From: Strongyloides papillosus
Taxonomy: Eukaryota > Nematoda > Chromadorea > Rhabditida > Strongyloididae
Length of the DNA: 64,000 nt
Reading direction: 5' to 3'
Assembly: GCA_005656395.1 (NCBI GenBank)
Contig: SRSI01000066.1
Span: 682,001-746,000 of the forward strand
Every line of letters starts with the position of its first letter. Positions within the stretch are counted from its first letter, which is position 1. This document shows positions 1 through 11,195 of the stretch, one piece after another. The notes beneath the pieces are model-generated. The model worked only from the letters and a program-made list of their open reading frames with translations. It was not told the DNA's origin and made no database searches. The translations under genes were made by a program, and so were the position numbers.

Positions 1-3000
1 TACTAAAGTAATTTTTAAAATATTAAATTGTGTGATCAATGATCTTATCACATTTTGAATTAATATCCAAAAAATATTTTATAATTTATTAAGTTTATTA
101 TTGTTTGAATTTTAAACTAGTTTTATGATATGTGCAAGAATTGTTTAAAAATATGTATAATTGTGATTTAGTTTGTGGATATTATAAATTATAATTTTAT
201 TGCGAACTATATTAATTATATTTTGAAGTTTGTATTATGACAATGTGCATAAAATGTTGCATCAAATAGAATAATTTTAATGTCGTGAAATTTAACATAG
301 GTTTTAACCATTTTATTTGCTACGTTATCAAACACCGCATAGTGATTTTTAAAAGTTACTACTAAATACAAAATATATTTACCAATTATTTCGTAACAAA
401 TGATATTAGAAGATAATGTTGAATTTAATTCTTTGAAATGATACAAACTATTAAGGTAAAAACATTCACACAACTTATTAAAATAATTTATTTTCCATCA
501 CTAGTTGAAAATAATGTATTAATATTAAACTAACAACTTTGTGTTATTTATAATCTAATGTGTTTATAGTAATATTTATGATTAATTTCTATATATAGAA
601 AAGTTGTGATATATTATGCGATTATTAAAGAGTTATTTTAAAGATAATTTTATTTATCAGACTAAATTTAAATAAATAAAAAAAATGATTAAGTCAGTTG
701 ATAATGGTAATAAAATTTGTATTAAAAAATACCTAGTAACTGTAATATTATTATGCACTATTACAGTAAATTGAAACGTTATTAAATCTTTTTAAAGTTC
801 AACTTATTCATCTTATAAATTTATTTAGCAACTTCCAGTATATTATTAAAACATGGACTTTAAATAAAAAATATTAAATCAATGATCATTAACTGATAGA
901 ATCATTTATTATGAAATAACTTCATGTTATTTTTTCTTAAAAATGGAATAAAATGAAGTTTAAATAATTTTATATAAAACTAAAAATACTAATTAATGTA
1001 ACAATATATATTAAATAATTTATAAAATATAAATCACCAACATATCATACTTATTTTTATATTAAAAACAATTTATTTTTCTTATTAAAAAACAAAAATC
1101 AACATTTTATTACATTTATCGGTTTATAAATTGTCAGAATTCCCTCAGTGTACCAAACATATTTTATTAAAAATTATCTTTATCATATTTGCAATATATA
1201 ATTAAATATGTGCTTAATTATTTCATTGTGATTTTTAAAAGTAAAGGTTAGATGGACACGTTTATGTAATTGAATAATTGGTAAATTAAATTTGATTTCG
1301 ACAGTAATCAATCATCGTTGGGGAACCAAAAATTTTCTTGGTGTTACTAAATATATAAAAAATTTCTATCATTAATTAATCTTTCAAAGTTGTTTATTCA
1401 AAGTATTTTTATGTTAAATAAAAATAGATCACTGGTAACTATCTTTAAATAATTAATTATAACTGTAAACATGTTTATTAAAAAAATTTCTTTTGAAAAA
1501 TTATCAAATATGTATAAATGCAATATTATTTTCTTTAATAGAAACTTGTTCTCTGAAATCAATACAAGTACAAAAATATAAATTAAATAGAGTACGGCAC
1601 TAAAGTAATTGATACAAATAAAATTTCTAAAAATAGTCACTTTAAAATAGTACAAATTTACAAACCAATTTCCTTTTTTTACCAATAGTTTGGAAATTAG
1701 TTATAAAAATACTGTGAAATATCAATGCCAAAACATTGACTTTTATTAGATCACTGATTTATCAATTAATAACAAAACAAAGTTAACATACATTTATTTT
1801 TATTAATTAATTTCCAATTTATATAAATAAGTACTAATAATATAATATATCGTTAAAGTTTTATGCAACAGCATTTATCAAAACTTATAATTTTACCGTA
1901 CATATTGCGTTTATTAAAAAAAGAATCTTCTAGTTATCAGACTTTTATGGTAAATATTTATTTTATTATTTCCACTCAGATCAGTCTGCATGATAAATTA
2001 TGATAAAAGTAAAGTTATATGATAAAACGATAAAAATTTTAATAGATCACCAATATTTTTCGATTTTTAATATTAAAATTATTTAAAATCTAAAATAAAA
2101 ATTTTTTTATACTATATTATCAAACATTATCTACTAAATAGTAGTGATAAAGCAACGCAAAAATAAGAGAAGAATAAAAGAACATAAATAATATAAAAAA
2201 GAATTCAAGATGAAGATAAATAATGTTCAATTGATATTATTAACATCATTATGGCATGAGTTAATTGTACAAAACATTTTAAAAATCTCTCTTATGAAAA
2301 TAAAAATTATTTCATTATTTAACGATCGAAAATATACATAAACCTATTGAACTATAAAAAAATAGCTTAACATAAATGGACATGTTCTGAAAGGGCATTA
2401 TTTCATTTTAACAAAAATTATACTCTTATTTTTTCCTCTAAACATTTGAAAAGAATATAATTCATGTATATCAATAACATACCAAATATATTTCGAGAAT
2501 CATATTTCATAATTTAAATTATTATTTTCATTCTTTGTACCATTATATTACTATCAATTAATATGGTTAAATAATGTCCCCATCTAAATAACTACTTAAT
2601 TTGATGTAATCGTTGTGTGCAACCACTTTCCGGAAATAACTTTATTTAACAGTTTATAAGTAAATATTTTGTTTGTCCTGTCTTTAAAAGGTTAGTATAC
2701 AAATAAACAAACTTTAAAAAAAAATGTGTTAAACTTAAAATCGTATGAAACTAGTAATCTTAGACGAGATTATAGGACATTACATGGAAAAATAATTTCG
2801 AAGCTAATTCAAAATAAAGGCCTTATTTTAAATATTCGGAAAAATAGTATTAAGTGGAAATTTGATGGTCAAAGAAACTTCCAAGGACGTCCTTATCCAT
2901 TTAATTTGAAAATTACGTTTGTAAAAATATTTTAAAGTTGGTGTTATTACATTATTAATTATTATTTATCAAAAGGATTTTAAAATTATGATGAATGATT

Positions 3001-3114
3001 TTTAAAGTACTAAACTTGAAAAGTAATTCTTTCTATAAACATTTATTAAAAAATCCATGCTAGAATTATACAAAATATAGTACATTTATCAAAACACAAT
3101 TTTACAAAAATAAT
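1..3114. other. AT-rich intergenic spacer with one orphan open frame
   Basis: No gene is recognisable. The stretch is extremely A+T-rich and open frames are short and of low-complexity composition. The only part that looks less random is about 2600-2935, where base composition is more balanced and a + strand open frame of about 69 codons (2726-2935, no good ATG at its start) ends just before the SMC3 3' end. That frame is rich in Arg, Lys and Asn and matches no family I know. It could be an eroded exon or a chance open frame. Confidence 0.5.
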
Positions 3115-6100
3115 TTAACGTTCAATTAATTCCAATGCTTGTTCTTTATTTATTCTACTAGCAACTGAGCCTTCATCTGTTGAGGTAATCTTATAGAATG
3201 TACCACCAATTTGTGTGGTTTCCTCACGAAATGTTGTTATAAAGATTTGATTTTTAGAAAGAAGATCCCTAATAATTTCAACAAAGACTGTTCTGAAGAC
3301 AGGATCCAAGTCAGCCTCAATCTCATCAAAACACATAAATGGGCAGGAAAAATGAATGTGGCAAGCAATGATAAGACATAATGATATGACATTTTTTTGT
3401 CCTCCTGAAAGTCCACATTCAATATAGCCACCGGTATCAGATGTCTTGACCTTTTCTTTAATTCCTTTCAGATCTTTAATTGTCAACCTCTCAAGGGAAA
3501 CAGATCTTCTGCACGTAAACGAAAGTTCTATCTTTCCATTAGGGAAGAATCTTTTAAACAACGTTCCTGCATGTGCAAAAATAAATTTTGATCCTTCAAT
3601 GAACTCCTGATCTTTTCCAGTTGACAATATTTCTATTGTATTTGACAACTCCTCCAAATCATTAGATACAGTGGTAGAACTATCAAGCATAGAATTATAG
3701 TCATTAATGTGGTCCCTTATTTCTTCAATATATTCACTTCTTAATAAAGATACTGACTCCAATCTCGAATTAATCTTTCTCAATTCTTCCTTTAACTCAT
3801 CAATATCTGAATTCTCGTACTCCTTAAATGCATGTTCTTCTTGAACAGTTAGTTGATACTGGGACAGTCTTTCATTGTGCCCATTATATCTGTCCAACTG
3901 TTGTTGTAAATCTTTTATTTTACACATGAACTTATCAACGTTTGCATAAACATTGTTCAAGGATTTAGTTAAAGATTCTTTTTCCTTATTCAACTCAGCA
4001 TACTTTAGTTCTATCTCACTTTTATTATCACTCAAATTTTCACCAATATCTTCGAGAATCTTAATATCATTTTCCAAATCCTTAATCTGTTGTTGAAGTT
4101 CATTTTTGAGGGTACTTAAGGGATCTTCATTCATATCATCATTCAACATTTTTGTAAAAGTTTCATGTTGCCCCTTAAGAAATTCTATTTTCTCCCCTAA
4201 CTCTGACAACTTTAATAAACTTTTATTTCTTTTAACTAGAGCATTCATTTGATCAGAGCACCTTTTTAATTCTCCCTCAAGATTATCTATCTCTTTAAAA
4301 AGATTTTCTTTATCTTGTTTATCCATCTTTGTATCCCTGATATCAGTTAACTCACTAATTTTTAAATCAAGTCCGTTCATCTTCTCAGTGGTACTTTGGA
4401 TATCCTTATCAACATACAAAATGCATCTCTCCAGATCTTTGAGTCGCGTTACTTTTGAGTACAAATCATATTCAATCGCAGTCTTTTCTTCTTCAATACT
4501 GTTTAACTCATTTCCTAACGTGTTAATTTGTCCGTTAATCGTATCAAGTTCACGATTTTTTGTGATCATTCCTGATTGTAGTCTTTCATAACTTGTCAAC
4601 TCTTTTACATAATCTTCCTGATCTTGAAGAAATTTCCGTCTATCCTCAATAGTATTTCGAGGTGTACTATATGAACCACACTCAATCGGACCACCTCTTT
4701 TGTACACAGAAAAATTATCACGCGTGATGCAGTTAATTCCGTACTCCTTGGTAATTGTACGTGCTCTTTCTAAATTATCAACAATGTACCAGTTACCAAA
4801 AGTTGCAATCATTAGATTTTTAAACTTTTTATCGAAGCTTAAAACATCAATCAGTGGTTGAACGTCTGGCTCATCAACTCTTTGAACGCTAGTTTCTTTA
4901 TAGCTTTCTAAAGGATATATGTCAGTTTTCTCCTTAATACCAACTTCATCAAGAATATTTTTAATGGCTTTAGCTTCATCTGTCCTGCCAACAACGATCC
5001 CAAGTAGCGTAGATTTCGACACAACCAACTGAACGCATTTTCTTGCCAAGTCATCATTGCAGTCGAAAACATCACAAAGAGTGCCAAAATAAGTATCTGC
5101 GTATTGACTATAATTATTGCCCTTTATATCAAAGAAATTCTTGTAGTTGAAGTGCTTCTCAATCGCTTTTAGTCCATAACGTCCGAGTTTACCATAGTAT
5201 TCTTCTGAGGGTGATGAAGGTAGGGAATGATCAATGAGGCTTTTCTTAATCTCATCCAAATAAGGTGTAATTGCATTTCTTTGAGTTAGAAGTCCTTCAA
5301 TCCTGCCCCTAGTGCCTGCTATAGTCTCATCAACGTGTGAAATCTTAGACTTATATCCCTCAATTGCCTCATTAGTTGATTGAATGTCCGTTTCCATTTG
5401 AGCATGTTTGATATCTAATGATGCAGCCTTCGCTTTCTCTTCATCCAAAAGTCCCATGAGTTTCTGGATTTCAGAATCAATTTCGACCGTCCTTTGTTGA
5501 GAAGAACCATTTTGCAACAACATTTTAAGCTCCTTTTTCTTGTTCAAATCTTTTGAGATGGAAACGATCTTCTTAAACAGATCATCTTTTTCAGATGCTA
5601 CGGTTTCATCAACTTCTCTTTGAAGTAAGTTAAAGTCATTTTGAGCAATATCCAAATCATTTGAAGCCTGAGCGATTTGATTGCGAATCGCTGTTTTTTT
5701 GCCAGTAACTTCATCAAGTTTAAATTTTACGTCATCCAAAGCCGCTTTGTTATTTTTCTTTACGGCACACTTTTTGAATTTCTCCTCCTCATTGTAATTT
5801 ATCTTGTCCATAACAGCATTTTTTTCAGAATGACACTTTGAAATCTGTGTGTTGATTTGTGCCACGTCCTTTAAAAGTTCTTCCTTCTCTCCCAAGAGTT
5901 GATCACGAGAAAACTCACAAATTCCGACCATCTTACTGATCCGCTCTATGTCAGCTGCAGCGTCGCCATGTTCTGCCAAATTTATCTTCTTACTAATTGC
6001 ACTTCTTAGAACATTCAGATTCGACGACTTATCATAATCGTTTAACTTTTCTTGAAATGAGGAGTACAGTTGCTGTCTCGGATTGAGATTGCTCATAACT

Positions 6101-6741
6101 AATCTTTGCTTCTCTTTACAGACCGCATGAACATTCCTACATTTGGAGTCCCAAACTTTAGATTCTCCGATTTTGAAAAATTCAAGAATTATCTTAAGCA
6201 AGCCATCTCCATCAAAATCTTTAGCAGACATTATCTGACCCTGCTTGAGGATCAGATACTTGTTGAGACACTGAAATCCTAGAGCCTCTAACGATATGGT
6301 GAGCTAGAAGGAACAACGAAATTACTATTACAATGTACTAAAAAACCTACATCTTCACGGGATATGGGTTGTTCATTAAAAAAAAGCTGCTGCTTATAGG
6401 GTGTTATTGTTTTCTCGACGACAGAAATATTATTATTTTCCACTTCTGTTTCTCGTCCAATAACTTCTACAACTATATGAGCTTCGCTACCATGTTTCCC
6501 TGAGTCGAATATTGTGCGTATTCTTTCAGTCATGGGTTGCTTGTCATACATATCAGTGAAGATATGACAAAAAGCCATATAAACGTTTGACTTTCCAGAG
6601 CCATTCCTTCCACAAACGATGTTCACTGTTGAGTCGAACGTGAACTCTTGTTCCTCTTTAAATGACAGGAAATTTTTTAATTTTAACTAAAACAATATAA
6701 GTTAACTATGGTAAAGAAAATACCTTCGATATAAATGCCAT
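3115..6741 (-). CDS. smc-3: SMC3, cohesin ATPase subunit (divergent)
   Basis: Structural maintenance of chromosomes 3, the cohesin subunit that pairs with SMC1 and the kleisin to hold sister chromatids in the nucleus. Three exons on the minus strand: 6741-6724 (only six codons), 6686-6347 and 6287-3115, about 1176 aa, normal for SMC3 (about 1200). The six-codon first exon joins to a frame beginning LKLKNFLSFKEE, the usual SMC3 start. Seen in order: Walker A GRNGSGKSN (residues 32-40), Q-loop KQGQI, long coiled coil, hinge in the middle, second coiled coil, signature LSGGQKN and Walker B FMCFDEIEADLD near the C-terminus. The second intron (6288-6346) is phase 1; joining across it gives REDV-EALGF, which fits the family. 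Oddities: the DEIDQALD D-loop motif is changed to DEIEADLD, and the lysine pair acetylated for cohesion reads YK (see findings). G+C is higher than in neighbouring genes. Confidence 0.93.
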
Positions 6742-7726
6742 TTTCAGACGAGTATCAGCAATGTTCGGTTAACTAGTCTTGAGAATAAGGCAGGAATATT
6801 ACAATATATTGAACACTGTAATGAAAAATAATTAAATTAGCAATGAACACGAAATGATGAATTAAAAGTAATGAAATTCTTAGGTAAAAATGGCACCAAA
6901 ATATTTGTTTAAATATTCCCACCAAAAAATCAAACAATCCTTTTAGGATTATCCACTTGTAGTTAAAAAACTATCCGTTTTGACTACCATATCAGAAGAC
7001 GCTCTTTTAAACCGATGGTTCTTTGGAGATATATTTATGCTGAAAAGAAAATAGAAATTATTCTTGTAAAAGAAATGACCAAACGCAGCATTATTGTCGT
7101 GATAACGGAAGTATTTGCTTAAACAATTTTAGTGATTTTTCTCTTAAAATGTTAGTTGCTTTAACCTAAAAATATATATTGATAAAATATTAATTTATAT
7201 AAACTTACTTTAACTTCATATGTTAGAAATGATCTTCAAATGCCTCGTGCTTGTGGCGTGGATAAATAATGTTCATAAACTTCAATTACACTCATTATAT
7301 AACTATGTCCAACACTAGTATTCCCATAAGAAGCATGATAAAGAAGATAGACAAGAAGTATTGTTTGATTCAGATTAATCTGCGGTCAACACTACATATA
7401 GTGTAATAAGAAGTTTGTTTTTCTCCTCATCCCTTGCACTGGTATCTTTTTTATACACTTCAATATTGCTAGATCATTTTTTAACCTCGAGTCCATTATT
7501 TTAGAATTCAGGTGGAAAATGTTATTAACAGCTCTTGTTTTTTTGACAATAAAACACCACATACAAAAGAGAAAACTTTAATTCTTCTGATGACGAAAAT
7601 ATATAGAATTTTATACCTTTTCAAATATTTTTAAATAACAACAATTTGAGGTATCGTACTGATTAATTTAATTATTAAAATCAAACTTAGATAATAAAAT
7701 AGATAATTTAAAAAATCGAATAATAA
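6742..7726. other. Intergenic region upstream of SMC3
   Basis: About 1 kb between the SMC3 start and the nuclear receptor 3' end. It holds short stretches of more balanced composition (around 6960-7110 and 7380-7530) but no frame, domain or RNA gene that I can support. It must contain the SMC3 promoter and the 3' UTR of the receptor gene; the motifs cannot be pinpointed by eye. Confidence 0.4.
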
Positions 7727-9110
7727 TTAAATATAATCCATAAAATCATCTTCAGTTATAATTCCTTCATTTATTTCATCTTCACTGGTTACACTTGGTT
7801 CTCCAATATATTGTTGTATTAATGTTCCGGCGTTGTCCAAACTGAATACATCCCTAAGAGCTCTGCATTTAACCATCATTTTTGAAAGGGTTCTAAGTAA
7901 TGGTGATACAGAACATAAGATATCACATAATCTTGAAAGACGTGTCGAAGAATCATTATCTTTACATGTAATGAAACATTCTAAAACACTCTCTTTTAGT
8001 TCCGATACACAACTTGAACCGCTATTTGACAAACCATCAGTATCGCTTTCTAGAAATAACGTTGCTTTGATAATTATAAATTCCTCAAAAGTTAATCTAA
8101 GTCTAGTCATCTTGTCGACCAATTCTTTTAATTTTCTACCAAAAAACTTATCAAGTGTTTTCTTATCATCTGATTCACCATACTTTTTATCGATTTTTTC
8201 TCCAATAACATAAATATAACCTTCATTGTCCATTTCACGGCCCATGAGACACAATATAATATTTTTGCATGCAAATTCTTCAGATAACAAAATTTTATCA
8301 TTTATTTGCAGATTGGCAAGTTTTCCGATTGCTTCTGTCCATTTAATAGTACATTTAAGCATTTTCTTAAGTGGTTTTAATACTCCGCCACTGTAAACAA
8401 TTTCTCCATTATCTCCTACAGTTTCCTAGAAAAGATAAATAATAATCTTTATAGTAAAAAGGATAACTTACAAAAAATACTCTAGAATTATGACAGTGCC
8501 ATTTCCTGGGATGTTGCATTATATTTTCAATTTCAATTAAATCATCCAAAATACTATTTTCTGGTTGTGGAATTATTTGAGTTGGACTATTTATTATAAG
8601 TTTATTTCTATTTCCATCTTCCTCAGAAAAATCCGTTTTTGTTCCCTTATCTCTTGTATTAATAAGAGAAACGAGTGGAGTTTTAATTTCAGAAATTTTG
8701 TTTGATGATTTATTTTGTGTATTTTTCTTTTTAAAATTCTTTCCGTAACGTTTTTTGTTTTCTTCCCAAATATCTCTTCTGATTCCGTTGTCAAGGCATT
8801 TCTTCATTCTACAGTATCTACATTTTGTTCTATTTTCTATAAAAAAAAATAATAAATTATTAAATTAATATCAATAACGTACCTTTTGTGATTTTACATT
8901 CTCCCTTGAACTCGCACCTGTACTTACGTTTTTCTTCGAGGCTCCTTTTGAAAAAGTCCTAAAATAAAAAAAAATACTATAATTTTTATATGACTAAATA
9001 CTTACGAAGCATCCTCGACAAAGGTAATTTCCGTAACAGTTTGTGTGCTGTAAATCACCACATACGCAGCAAAATGGTGCCATTTCCAAACGTTTATGGG
9101 TTTCCCCCAT
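7727..9110 (-). CDS. Nuclear hormone receptor (HNF4-type, nematode)
   Basis: Ligand-regulated transcription factor with a C4 zinc-finger DNA-binding domain and a C-terminal ligand-binding domain. Four exons: 9110-9006, 8958-8883, 8836-8472 and 8425-7727, about 414 aa. The start at 9110 is the only ATG that gives a complete first finger. Finger 1 runs CCVCGD...LCRGCF and continues DFFKRS over the first intron. Finger 2 has C-x5-C and the final CRYCRMKKC, followed by a basic extension. A poorly conserved hinge follows, then the ligand-binding domain from about residue 200: helix 3-5 text IKWTEAIGKLANL and a helix 7-8 segment TFEEFIIIKATLF. The P-box reads RGCFD where the usual text is (E/D)GCKG, so DNA specificity is probably unusual. 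The C-terminus (EDDFMDYI) has no classical AF-2 core. Nematodes have many HNF4-derived receptors; the exact orthologue cannot be assigned. Confidence 0.9.
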
Positions 9111-9622
9111 GTCTATGAAATTTTGAAAATTATAATTATAAATTTCCTAATCAGCTAAGAAATTATTTTAATTATACACTCGTAAATTTGAAGTTGTAAT
9201 TTAAAGATGTATGATGAACTAAAAGGATAATTAGTAGTAGCAATATATATATATATATAATGTGGAATGTAGTTGTAAAAAACAACTAAAATATATTGCT
9301 AAGTTCAAAAACTATTGGTAAAAGGTCAAAAATTATGGGAAGAACTATGTATTAAAAGAAAAGTGAAGTTAGAAATAAGATATAACAAGTATAATGTTCA
9401 AATTTGGAGTATTATTTTGTTTTATTGGGTCAAAGGAAAACAACTAACTATTTGAAGGTTTATAGCGCAAAAATCAACGTTTTAGCTGTAGTTTAAATGA
9501 TGGTATAAAGTGTAATGTTTTTCTTATTGTAAATTTCCCTCACTTTATAATATGCTATTTTTTGTTTTCTTTTGTCCAAACCCATTAAAAATCAAACATC
9601 TTTTACATTAGAAAGAGAATCA
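9111..9622. other. Spacer upstream of the nuclear receptor
   Basis: Holds the presumed promoter of the minus-strand receptor gene. A short TA dinucleotide run lies at about 9245-9260. No further gene or element is recognised. Confidence 0.4.
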
Positions 9623-9970
9623 TTAACCTTTTCACTGTCGGATGACGCATATACGCGTCATAAACAAAAATGTTAGTTCATATGACAATTTATACTGTAA
9701 GCAAGGAATTTTGAATGATGTTATTTTCTTATCTTTTTAAATATTCATATGAAAAAAATAATTTAAAACAAAAACAGTTAAAAATTAAATTTAACATTAT
9801 TATAAGGAGAAATTTATTTTTCAACTTATTTTTTTTTAATTTTAACTGGAGAAATATATTTCCCATTTTTTGTCAATTTTTCATTCTGTATACAAAATAT
9901 ACTTTTTCTATTTTACGCAATAATGAGTGCGTAATACGGAGAAAAAAAATCGCGGCTGCGAAAGGGTTAA
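9623..9970. mobile_element. Candidate piggyBac-type MITE (TTAA flanks, terminal inverted repeats)
   Basis: A stretch of about 340 bp is bounded on both sides by TTAA (9623-9626 and 9967-9970), the duplicated target of piggyBac-superfamily transposons. Just inside, the left end reads CCTTTTCACTGTCG and the right end, on the opposite strand, reads CCCTTTCGCAGCCG: 10 of 14 positions match, and CCYTTT is the usual piggyBac-like terminus. Next to the left end is a subterminal inverted repeat, ATGACGC-ATATAC-GCGTCAT (about 9641-9661). The inside is AT-rich and carries no transposase, so this would be a non-autonomous element. An imperfect terminal repeat could arise by chance; a multi-copy family in the genome would settle it. 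Confidence 0.55.
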
Positions 9971-10261
9971 AGAGACGATAAATAAATAGTTTTATTTGAA
10001 GCAGACTAAAGATTTCATTCAATATTTACGAATAGTTACCGGTTTAAATATAGTACCATAGATAAAATGGTGTCGTTATTACAATTCTATTAATTGAATT
10101 TTTAAAATAACTTTTTTTTGAAATTTTTTTGTTTCACATTTTTCATAAAAAATTATTGTGCCACGAAGACTCGAGTTATTAGAGAAAGGTCACTTTACTC
10201 CTATTAATCATTTTTTTTTCCAACTTTATTCTCTTCGTTTTTCGATGGTATTTTTGTAGAT

Positions 10262-10804
10262 ATGTTTAGGAGAGCGGATGTAAAATCTAAAGGTCGTAGG
10301 GTTTTTGCTGTCTTTATTCTCGATATTGTCGGGAAAAATGATAAAGACGGGTATAATGAGTCATTTAGTCGTTTCAACGGTAACAATGGAAAAAAAGTGA
10401 GGTGTCTCAAAATATCAGTAAACGCCATGATAATAGAAAATTTCAAAAAGATTGCCTACAGAATCTGGGTATTTGAGTAAAAAAGGAATTACACTTAATG
10501 TTTATGTACGTTTTAATATGGATTTAAAAAATATGCTACCCATTTCGACTGTTTCATTAAAATTAATAATTCTCAAGGAAATTTGTAAAATATAGTAATT
10601 GTTGAAGGCGCATTCACATCTATAATAAATGAAGATAATCTAGAGATTCAAAGTTCAATGGTTATGGAGTTTGTGGAACAAAGTGGCGTGAACGAAATTC
10701 GGAGTAGATGTTGTCTCCAAGATTCTGATTGGAATTTTTTTCTTGCTAGTGATAAATTTTAAAGTACCAAAGATTCAATCTCTCCAGAGGCTTTTAAAAA
10801 GTAA
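10262..10804 (+). pseudogene. Relic of a nuclear RNA export factor (NXF/TAP) gene
   Basis: The frame at 10589-10762 ends the NTF2-like domain (IVIV...SIINEDNLEI) and then enters a TAP-C (UBA-like) domain: MEFVEQSGVN, then CLQDSDWNF at the conserved positions of NXF1 (pattern QSG-x-N ... CLQD-x2-W). A TAA at 10760-10762 breaks it, yet the same frame continues to 10804 as ISPEAFKK and a second stop, matching the IPxxAFxK end of normal NXF proteins. Upstream, an ATG frame at 10262-10480 is basic at its start and could be the N-terminal arm and first RRM strand, but that part is weak. The leucine-rich repeats and most of the NTF2-like domain are absent, so the gene is internally deleted as well as stopped. 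NXF1 carries mRNA through nuclear pores; TAP-C binds FG-nucleoporins. An active copy presumably lies elsewhere. Confidence 0.6.
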
Positions 10805-11195
10805 TTAAACATTCTTAGTAATTTTTCCCATGTTGTTTTTAATCATTTTTTAAGTCACAATAAGGACTATTAAAAAGTACTACTGTAAATGATTTTTTCA
10901 AACAATAAAAAGTTATTTGATCAAAAGTGTGTTACTATATGAAGTTTTATTGACTATTATCATTTGTATTGTAAAATAGATTTGAATCAATTCATTTCTC
11001 TCAATTTTTTTGGAATTTTTATTAAAAGACGTTAAGTATAAAAAATTGTATCTAAAAATTTATTTTGTGGAAAATTAAAATAAATAAGACATTTATTTTG
11101 TTTTAAGATTATACATCATACTTTTAGTAAATGGCTAATAATTTCACTCAACTACAGTAAATTTTATTTATTGTTATAAGACATTATTTTAATAG
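10805..11195. other. Intergenic, 3' of the TTBK-like kinase
   Basis: AT-rich, contains the 3' UTR region of the minus-strand kinase. Nothing else is seen. Confidence 0.4.

Noticed and set aside
216..1685. Two minus-strand open frames near the left edge
   Set aside because: Composition matches random AT-rich DNA; no homology or splice context.
7833..8213. Plus-strand open frame of 126 codons
   Set aside because: Lies wholly inside the nuclear receptor ligand-binding exon on the opposite strand; no independent evidence.
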